Of a stretch of 11,871 nucleotides of DNA, positions 7,601 through 11,871 are shown in pieces. The notes below the pieces were generated by a model, which worked only from the letters and a program-made list of their open reading frames with translations, ran no database searches and was not told the DNA's origin. The stretch spans positions 1 to 11,871 of the forward strand of contig CAYGRM010000205.1 in the NCBI GenBank assembly GCA_964352225.1, read 5' to 3'. A program made the translations under genes and the position numbers. The DNA is from CAJQQY01 sp964352225. Lineage in GTDB: Bacteria; Bacteroidota; Bacteroidia; Chitinophagales; Saprospiraceae. The first letter of the stretch is position 1. Each line of letters begins with the position of its first letter.

Positions 7601-8316
7601 ATAGGAACTAATTGAGTATTCAAATCAGTTTTTGCCCAATTCCGAATATAAAATAGGCTAGCATTTTGTCCGAAAGGATCAAAAAGAGCCGCCCAAAATC
7701 GATGGTCTATTCCTCCTAAAACTGAATTAAAAATTGCTTGCGCTGCCAATAATAACAATACAATTACAAATCCACTATAAATATTTCGAGTATACACCAC
7801 AATTGAAAAAACCATCGCTCCAACCAACAAAACATTTGGAAGTAGGTAAATAAAATAAGTTTGGAAATAAGCTACTAAATCAAATGGAACTAGTAAACCT
7901 TGATTCACCGTTGGAATTTTGGTTCCTAAATATATTCCAACCATCGCAAATAATACGATCAAACTCATCACCATCGCAGCACTTAAATATTTCGCCAACA
8001 AGTAATCTTTTTTCTGAAAAGGATAAGAATACAAAACCGTATGCACATTATTTTTAACATCCCTAAAAACTGATCCACCAAAAATAATCGGCAACAAAAG
8101 CAAAATTAAATTCATAAAAATCCGAATGACATCATTCAGTCGCCAAGAAGTATTGGCAAGCATCGTTGTACTTTCTACTGCATGATGTTCGTCAAATGCC
8201 TCCGCGATTCCGCCCATCGAAATTGCCCCCAACAATAGTAAGGTGATGGAAAAAACATAGGTAATTGGTTGCTTAAACCAATGTCGAATTTCATACTTTA
8301 GAATAGTCGTAAACAT
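4696..8316 (-). CDS. Double ABC-2 type permease fused to C-terminal M1 metallopeptidase domain
   Basis: This is a 1206-residue fusion. Residues 1-265 form one ABC-2 permease unit (hydrophobic segments near 20-38, 64-84, 112-131, 155-175, 180-200, 243-263). Residues about 325-595 form a second (328-345, 360-386, 408-438, 452-475, 478-493, 528-552, 577-594), so one chain could supply the whole membrane part. Residues 600-1206 are soluble: an M1-type beta N-domain, then HEVAHQWW (937-944; zinc ligands H937 and H941, base E938), a third ligand probably E961 in TESMAEY, and YRKG with the likely catalytic Y1018. The spacing is HExxH-X19-E, one longer than classical M1. The usual GAMEN exopeptidase motif is not intact; YGEFN (898-902) lies in its place. 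The peptidase should face outside the cytoplasm, but topology is inferred. The paired ATPase ends 12 bp upstream. Such fusions are known in Bacteroidota as 'ABC permease/M1 aminopeptidase'; the substrate is unknown. Confidence 0.9.
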   Translation of the reverse strand: MFTTILKYEIRHWFKQPITYVFSITLLLLGAISMGGIAEAFDEHHAVESTTMLANTSWRLNDVIRIFMNLILLLLPIIFGGSVFRDVKNNVHTVLYSYPFQKKDYLLAKYLSAAMVMSLIVLFAMVGIYLGTKIPTVNQGLLVPFDLVAYFQTYFIYLLPNVLLVGAMVFSIVVYTRNIYSGFVIVLLLLAAQAIFNSVLGGIDHRFWAALFDPFGQNASLFYIRNWAKTDLNTQLVPIQGVVIYNRILWMGVASLIFGLIYRAFSFSQTPVSFSFKKLKGERFVKNNFGSIIKVNLPKVKFDFSFFQQLKTTWAFSNIDLNYIVKNWMFLSLLIAGSAFVLLKGLQISPAFGYKILPVTWVMLQLPAILFSGAILILTFLFAGMLVHRDRMVEMNQLVDISPIPNWVFLFSKFLALVKMQILLLIFILIGGVVAQTILGYHHYEFGNYLFRLYVVMLPKFIAWAMAALFVQSFFTNAYLGFFILLLSTAGATLVPDQLGMEHDIFKFNNAPDFTYSDMNGYGGTLGVHMLIRFYWNLFGGVLLCGALLFWVRGIPYSFKERLMMVISRFRGRLGWVMSMLLIGFLSVGFGIYYQDKLSGGDPLVDFNLEKVSVENELKFGKFRNLAQPEIEAINIHLDIFPETNDFKAKGEYTYINKTNVPIDTLLVHYSFDELTKFDFGDASDLILEDTVLRVGLQRLKKTLSVGDSIIMNFEVWNRPQTFFHHHSDILANGTFLWNSIFPRIGYRNAELKDAEKRKKYGLREQDSTVPFPSDTSALKNENVHWVNRFEATVSTSKDQIAIAPGYLQKEWLDNDRRYFHYKMNSKIKNAYAFNSARYEIKEDEWEGKSLQIFYHKNHHYNIDRMMKGLKNAFAYCSKNFGEYQHEQARIIEFPITYGEFNTVFANSVPFSEGTFLVDVDDENIEVIDFPYKVAAHEVAHQWWGHQFIHADVKGKSMLTESMAEYVAAQVLEKEYGVATKRQYLKYSMESYFNGRRRESKEEMPLIHAESNQRYLNYRKGEVVMCAMSEYLGEKIFNRALRNYINEVKFQDEASTTSIELLDFIKAETPDSLQYLIYDMFETITLYNNKITSAKSMKLKDGKYQVNVEIFISKYRTDGKGVKKYSDENGQSITLGNEKSLPLKDYIDLGVFDEEGNELILEKVKISKINNRFSFVMDKKPFQVGVDPYGILIDEERSDNRSIIED

Positions 8317-8328
8317 AGTTTAAGGTTT

Positions 8329-9204
8329 TTAGTGATCCCTTCGTAAAGCCAAAAAATAAACATCTTCCAACTGAGGTTCTGTCAAAACAAAATCACTTGC
8401 AGGTTGCTCCGAGGCATAAACTCTGATATTTAAAGTGTGATCCTGATTATAATTAGAGGACAAAACTTGAAACTGTTCCTCCATTTTTTCTAAATCTTCT
8501 CGAACTATTTTCTTAGTCCAAATCTGCCCTTGAATTTCATTCGTAGCATCCGATGGTGTGATATGTTTTAAAACTCGACCTCCATTCATGATAGCCATTT
8601 CATTGCATAATTCTTTGACGTCCTCCACGATGTGAGTAGAAAAAATAACGGTATTATGAGTTCCGATCTCCCTCAAAATATTTAAAAACCGATTGCGCTC
8701 CGCAGGGTCGAGACCAGCCGTTGGCTCATCAACGATGATGAGTTGAGGTCGATTCAAAAGTAGTTGAGCTATACCAAATCGTTGCTTCATTCCTCCTGAA
8801 TAACCGCTTACACTTTTCTTTCTTACTTCGTATAAATTCGTGATTTCCAACACTTCTTGGATGATAGCTTTTCGATCCGACTTAGAAGCAATGCCTTTGA
8901 GTCTTGCAAAATATTCTAACAAATCCTCTGCGGAAACTTTTGGATACATTCCGAAAGATTGAGGCAAATATCCCAAGACTTTTCGCAAACTCATTTGGTC
9001 TTCCAACACATTGATTCCATTAAAAGTGATCGTTCCAGCATCAGGATTTTGCAAGGTGGCAATGGTTCGCATCAAGGTAGATTTACCGGCACCATTCGGA
9101 CCCAATAACCCAAACATTCCCCTTCCAATTTCGAGATTAAGGTTATCTACCGCTTTGACTCCGTTCGGATAAATTTTGGTTAGATTTGAAATAGTTAAAT
9201 TCAT
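8329..9204 (-). CDS. ABC transporter ATP-binding protein (ABC-2 type partner)
   Basis: The 291-residue ATPase has all nucleotide-binding motifs: Walker A GPNGAGKST (35-43), Q-loop Gln82 in YLPQSFG, signature YSGGMKQR (135-142), Walker B LIIVDEP (155-161, Asp159/Glu160), D-loop AGLD (163-166) and switch His191 in STH. The C-terminal 60 residues form a small accessory region, as in CcmA/NatA-type exporters. I start at the ATG at 9204, where the fold begins (MNLTISNLTKIYP). An in-frame ATG at 9246 would add 14 residues with no conserved character. It is the first gene of a two-gene operon: its stop lies 12 bp before the permease-peptidase ATG, so it almost certainly energises that membrane protein. 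It is transcribed divergently from the kinase-regulator pair, across a region with direct repeats. Confidence 0.93.
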   Translation of the reverse strand: MNLTISNLTKIYPNGVKAVDNLNLEIGRGMFGLLGPNGAGKSTLMRTIATLQNPDAGTITFNGINVLEDQMSLRKVLGYLPQSFGMYPKVSAEDLLEYFARLKGIASKSDRKAIIQEVLEITNLYEVRKKSVSGYSGGMKQRFGIAQLLLNRPQLIIVDEPTAGLDPAERNRFLNILREIGTHNTVIFSTHIVEDVKELCNEMAIMNGGRVLKHITPSDATNEIQGQIWTKKIVREDLEKMEEQFQVLSSNYNQDHTLNIRVYASEQPASDFVLTEPQLEDVYFLALRRDH

Positions 9205-9290
9205 GGTAGCTTTTTTTGATGGTAAGCATTTAATACTCTGTAACATAATTAACGACAGCTAAAATAGATAAGATTTTTACCTCTTCTTAC

Positions 9291-9353
9291 TTATCATGAC
9301 GTTAGGGAAAATTATCATGATAAAAGGGTGTTTTTCCATTACCAAAGGATTTT
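9291..9353. promoter_or_regulatory. Direct repeats of 21-bp period, candidate LytTR regulator binding sites
   Basis: TTATCATGA occurs at 9291-9299 and again at 9312-9320, separated by 12 bases. The likeness extends: TTATCATGACGTTAGGG (9291-9307) against TTATCATGATAAAAGGG (9312-9328) agrees at 13 of 17 positions. A third, weaker unit (9333-9353) agrees with the second at 14 of 21. TTATCATTA recurs at 9361-9369 out of phase. The second copy is also a perfect 12-bp palindrome, TTATCATGATAA (9312-9323). Nine-base direct repeats with 12-13 base spacers, two helical turns apart, are the known target geometry of LytTR-domain regulators, and a LytTR gene lies downstream. The assignment as its operator is inference. 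Confidence 0.55.
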
Positions 9354-9372
9354 TGCCGTTTTATCATTAAAA

Positions 9373-9396
9373 AAATCACCTTGATCACGATGATTT
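9373..9396. promoter_or_regulatory. 24-bp imperfect palindrome, candidate operator
   Basis: The segment reads AAATCA...TGATCA...TGATTT and matches its own reverse complement at 20 of 24 positions, centred on TGATCA (9382-9387). It has no T run, so it does not look like a terminator. It lies between the 21-bp repeats and the kinase start, about 80 bases upstream of that ATG. A weak -7-like box, TAATATTG (9439-9446, one mismatch to TAnnTTTG), lies between it and the kinase gene. Confidence 0.4.
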
Positions 9397-9476
9397 GAAA
9401 GGCTTATTTTTTTTAGCGTTATTTAATAGAGATTATTCTAATATTGAAAAGAAAATAGATCACTTCCATTTTATTT

Positions 9477-10982
9477 ATGAAAAAAATATTCGAAAAAATA
9501 GAACATTTCTTTCTTAACCAAACTGTCTGGATGTTCTTGGCAATGATTGGATTTGCGAGTTATATTTTAAATGAAATGTTTTTGGGAGCCTCTTTCCAAG
9601 CATACTTTTCCTATCTTCTTTCCATTGTTTTTTTGTTTTTTCCCATTCTAATTTTCAGTAGTTTTCGAAATGGGTGGAAAGAAAAATTACCGCTAATTCC
9701 TTTTTGGGTACTTTGGACAATTTGCTTTATCATCTACCCAATTGGCATCTTTAGTTTTGGATTTTCTATCTCAGATTTTCCCATAATAATCAATCGAGAA
9801 TTGGAAGGTAGTTTTGATGTAGAGTTCTCAAAGTTTGTGTGGATGCTACTTTTGATTACTGAAATTGCTATTCATTCCAATGATTTTATTATTGGAAAAT
9901 TACGTTCCTCCAACTGGTTTAAAAAGACAAGTTTAGAAAAAGGGATTTTGATTTCACTTTTTCTTTTAGCCATTCTTTTAGCAGCTACCAATAATTTAAC
10001 TCATGCTGCGGATCCTGAACCTTATCAAATTTCCGATTCTAAATTCACTAACTGGTTCTACTCCTTTTCATATTTGACACTCCAGTTTTCCTTGGTCTTT
10101 TTAACCTATTATTTTTTCTATTTTGCTAATCATTATTTCTTAATTCCTAAATTATTGAAGCAGCGAGGAGTTATTTATTATGGTTTTGGAGTAGCCGTAA
10201 TTATATTGTTATTTTATCCCGTTTTAGGTTTTATAGTTTCATGGATGCCAATCGCTCAAGCCGCTGGAGAGCATCCAACTACTTTCCAAAATGTCAATCA
10301 AATTATGAATTATGGTGCAACGCCATTCTTGGTCATGTTTTTAAGTGTCCCGATTATTTTGATTAATCAATGGTTTCAGCAAAGTGCTAAAATTTCAAAC
10401 TTGGAAAAGGAAAAATCCGAAACGGAACTTAATTTTCTCAAACAACAAATCAATCCGCATTTCTTTTTCAATACTTTAAATAATCTTTATGCCCTGAGTA
10501 TAACCAAAGATGAGCAGACACCTGAAGTCATTTTACAATTGTCAGAATTGATGCGATACGTGATTTATAAAGGCAAAGAAGAAACGGTAAAACTAAAAGA
10601 GGAAATCAAATACATCGAAGATTATATTCAATTGCAACAGATTCGTTTGCATAAAAAATTAGATTTTAAATTTGAAAAAAATATTACGAATCATGATCTT
10701 CCAATTCCTCCTTTACTTTTTATTGTCTTGATTGAAAATGCTTTTAAACATGGAATTGAACCAGCGGAAAAAGAATCTTTTTTACATTTACAATTAGAGA
10801 GTGATGAGCAAGGTTTAGTTTTTATTTGCAAAAATTCTTTCGAGGAAAAAATAGCTGGAGTAACTGGAATTGGTTTAGAAAATTTAAAACGAAGATTGGC
10901 AATACGTTTTCCGAATCAACATAATTTAGATATTGACGAAGCCGAAAACACATTTCAAACAACACTTAAAATTAAGTTATGA
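9477..10982 (+). CDS. Membrane sensor histidine kinase, LytS/YehU (His_kinase PF06580) type
   Basis: This is a 501-residue sensor kinase. The N-terminal 300 residues are strongly hydrophobic with about eight candidate membrane segments (near 16-36, 42-62, 74-95, 120-132, 156-173, 194-216, 232-252, 279-299) and no recognisable soluble sensor domain, so the signal is probably detected in or at the membrane. A short coiled coil (304-322) leads to LKQQINPHFFFNTLNNL (321-337), the His_kinase signature with phospho-acceptor H328. The ATPase part has N-box LIENAFKHG (418-426) and G-box GVTGIGLENLKRRL (461-474). The stop codon overlaps the start of the response regulator by 4 bases (ATGA), indicating translational coupling and a cognate pair. 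It is divergent from the ABC-peptidase operon, which is the likely target of the pathway. Kinase class is secure; the stimulus is unknown. Confidence 0.93.
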   Translation: MKKIFEKIEHFFLNQTVWMFLAMIGFASYILNEMFLGASFQAYFSYLLSIVFLFFPILIFSSFRNGWKEKLPLIPFWVLWTICFIIYPIGIFSFGFSISDFPIIINRELEGSFDVEFSKFVWMLLLITEIAIHSNDFIIGKLRSSNWFKKTSLEKGILISLFLLAILLAATNNLTHAADPEPYQISDSKFTNWFYSFSYLTLQFSLVFLTYYFFYFANHYFLIPKLLKQRGVIYYGFGVAVIILLFYPVLGFIVSWMPIAQAAGEHPTTFQNVNQIMNYGATPFLVMFLSVPIILINQWFQQSAKISNLEKEKSETELNFLKQQINPHFFFNTLNNLYALSITKDEQTPEVILQLSELMRYVIYKGKEETVKLKEEIKYIEDYIQLQQIRLHKKLDFKFEKNITNHDLPIPPLLFIVLIENAFKHGIEPAEKESFLHLQLESDEQGLVFICKNSFEEKIAGVTGIGLENLKRRLAIRFPNQHNLDIDEAENTFQTTLKIKL

Positions 10983-11707
10983 AGTTACGTTGTTTAATTA
11001 TTGACGATGAGCCATTGGCCCACAAAATCATTTTAGAATACGCCAAAGATGTTTCGTTTTTGGAAATTGTTGGTCAATGCCATTTAGCCACAGAAGCCTT
11101 GTCTTTATTGAATAATCAGGAAGTAGATTTGATTTTTCTCGACATTAATATGCCTAAATTAAAAGGGTTAGATTTTTTAAGAACCTTAAATAAAAAACCG
11201 ATTGTCATCATCACCTCAGCTTATGAAGAGTATGCTTTGGAAAGTTTTGAATTAAGCGTATGTGATTATTTATTGAAGCCATTTCGCTTTGACCGATTTC
11301 TAAAAGCAGTCAACAAAGCTTTGGATTTTTATCAAATGAAAAACCAAACGAAAACAGTTGCTTCTACTTCGACCTCTCCTCAAAAAGAAGAATCCAATCA
11401 GATTTTCATTAAGTCCGATAAGCGTTTAATGCAAATTGAATTAGCTGAAATTTATTACTTTGAGAGTTATGGGAATTATGTAAAAGTTTGGTTGGAAGAA
11501 GAATATCACTTGACCCCTCGAACCCTTTCCAGTTTCGAGGAAGAATTGCCATCGGCTGATTTTTATCGCATCCATAAATCTTTCATTATCCATCGAAAGT
11601 TTATTGATTATTTGGAAGGAAATCTATTGATGATGAAAAATAAAAAATCTCTTCCAGTTGGAAAAAATCATCGAGGTGACTTCAAAAGATTTATTTCTAC
11701 TAGCTAG
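10979..11707 (+). CDS. LytTR-family response regulator
   Basis: The 242-residue product has a receiver domain (1-118) with acidic pocket D9/D10, phospho-acceptor D55 in LIFLDINMP, switch T79/S80 and K100 in YLLKPF. A Ser/Thr/Lys-rich linker (121-140) follows, then a LytTR DNA-binding domain (about 141-240) with the typical blocks IFIKSDKRLMQI, IYYFESYGNYVKVW and FYRIHKSFIIHRKFI. All phosphorylation residues are present, so it should be regulated by the kinase with which it overlaps by 4 bases. LytTR domains bind pairs of 9-bp direct repeats; matching repeats lie at 9291-9353 between this operon and the ABC operon. No clear terminator follows within 11708-11871. Confidence 0.94.
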   Translation: MKLRCLIIDDEPLAHKIILEYAKDVSFLEIVGQCHLATEALSLLNNQEVDLIFLDINMPKLKGLDFLRTLNKKPIVIITSAYEEYALESFELSVCDYLLKPFRFDRFLKAVNKALDFYQMKNQTKTVASTSTSPQKEESNQIFIKSDKRLMQIELAEIYYFESYGNYVKVWLEEEYHLTPRTLSSFEEELPSADFYRIHKSFIIHRKFIDYLEGNLLMMKNKKSLPVGKNHRGDFKRFISTS

Positions 11708-11871
11708 TTTATGAAATTATTTTTTCTAATATTATCTCCTACCTAACTTTTCCTCAAAAGTAACTTCATCAACAAATTTTCATCTACAATCCTTCTCTTC
11801 CAAAATCGCCAAAAGTTATTAAACTGATTATATCAACCCGGCAAGTCTATCCTTGGTTTTAAGTTCAAAAC

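Noticed and set aside
9202..9246. Longer start for the ABC ATPase at the ATG at 9246
   Set aside because: The 14 extra residues lack conserved character, and the ABC fold starts directly at the ATG at 9204.
9291..9369. CRISPR array or integration site
   Set aside because: The units are too short, too degenerate and directly adjacent; there are no uniform repeats with spacers, no cas genes and no integrase.
11708..11871. Coding tail on the minus strand at the right edge
   Set aside because: Short open stretches in several minus-strand frames (for example one ending after about 13 codons from the edge) have no domain signal, and none can be told apart from chance.

Overview
The window is AT-rich chromosomal DNA that looks like Bacteroidota. 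The grounds are the protein families present (a large two-repeat M16 peptidase, an ABC permease fused to an M1 peptidase, a LytS-type kinase with a LytTR regulator), a lipoprotein whose Cys is followed by QKEE (the Bacteroidota surface-export type of signal), and A/T-rich leaders without Shine-Dalgarno sequences. A genus cannot be named. A 10-base N run at 1618-1627 marks this as draft assembly or MAG sequence.

Layout: 1-2643 (+) is a zinc M16 peptidase gene that enters from the left edge. It is closed by two tandem intrinsic terminators, the second a perfect 30-bp palindrome. 2776-3261 (+) is a short one-domain asparaginase-like protein. 3389-3946 (-) is a small P-loop kinase-like protein. 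4189-4614 (+) is a probable surface lipoprotein, and it shares a bidirectional terminator (4633-4668) with the leftward ABC operon. That operon is an ATPase (9204-8329, -) followed 12 bp later by a 1206-residue double ABC-2 permease/M1 peptidase fusion (8316-4696, -). A 272-bp regulatory region (9205-9476) separates it from a divergent, translationally overlapping pair (+): a membrane sensor kinase of the LytS/YehU (His_kinase) type and a LytTR response regulator. The last 164 bases (11708-11871) hold no gene or clear terminator that I can support.

The most coherent unit is 4696-11707. A two-component system faces an ABC exporter whose permease carries its own extracytoplasmic metallopeptidase. 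Their shared intergenic region contains direct repeats with a 21-bp period (9-bp core, 12-bp spacer), which is the geometry known for LytTR-domain binding sites, plus a 24-bp imperfect palindrome. The inferred working model is that the kinase senses a membrane or peptide signal, and the regulator binds the repeats to control the transporter-peptidase, itself, or both. The substrate is unknown. The other genes look like unlinked single-gene units.
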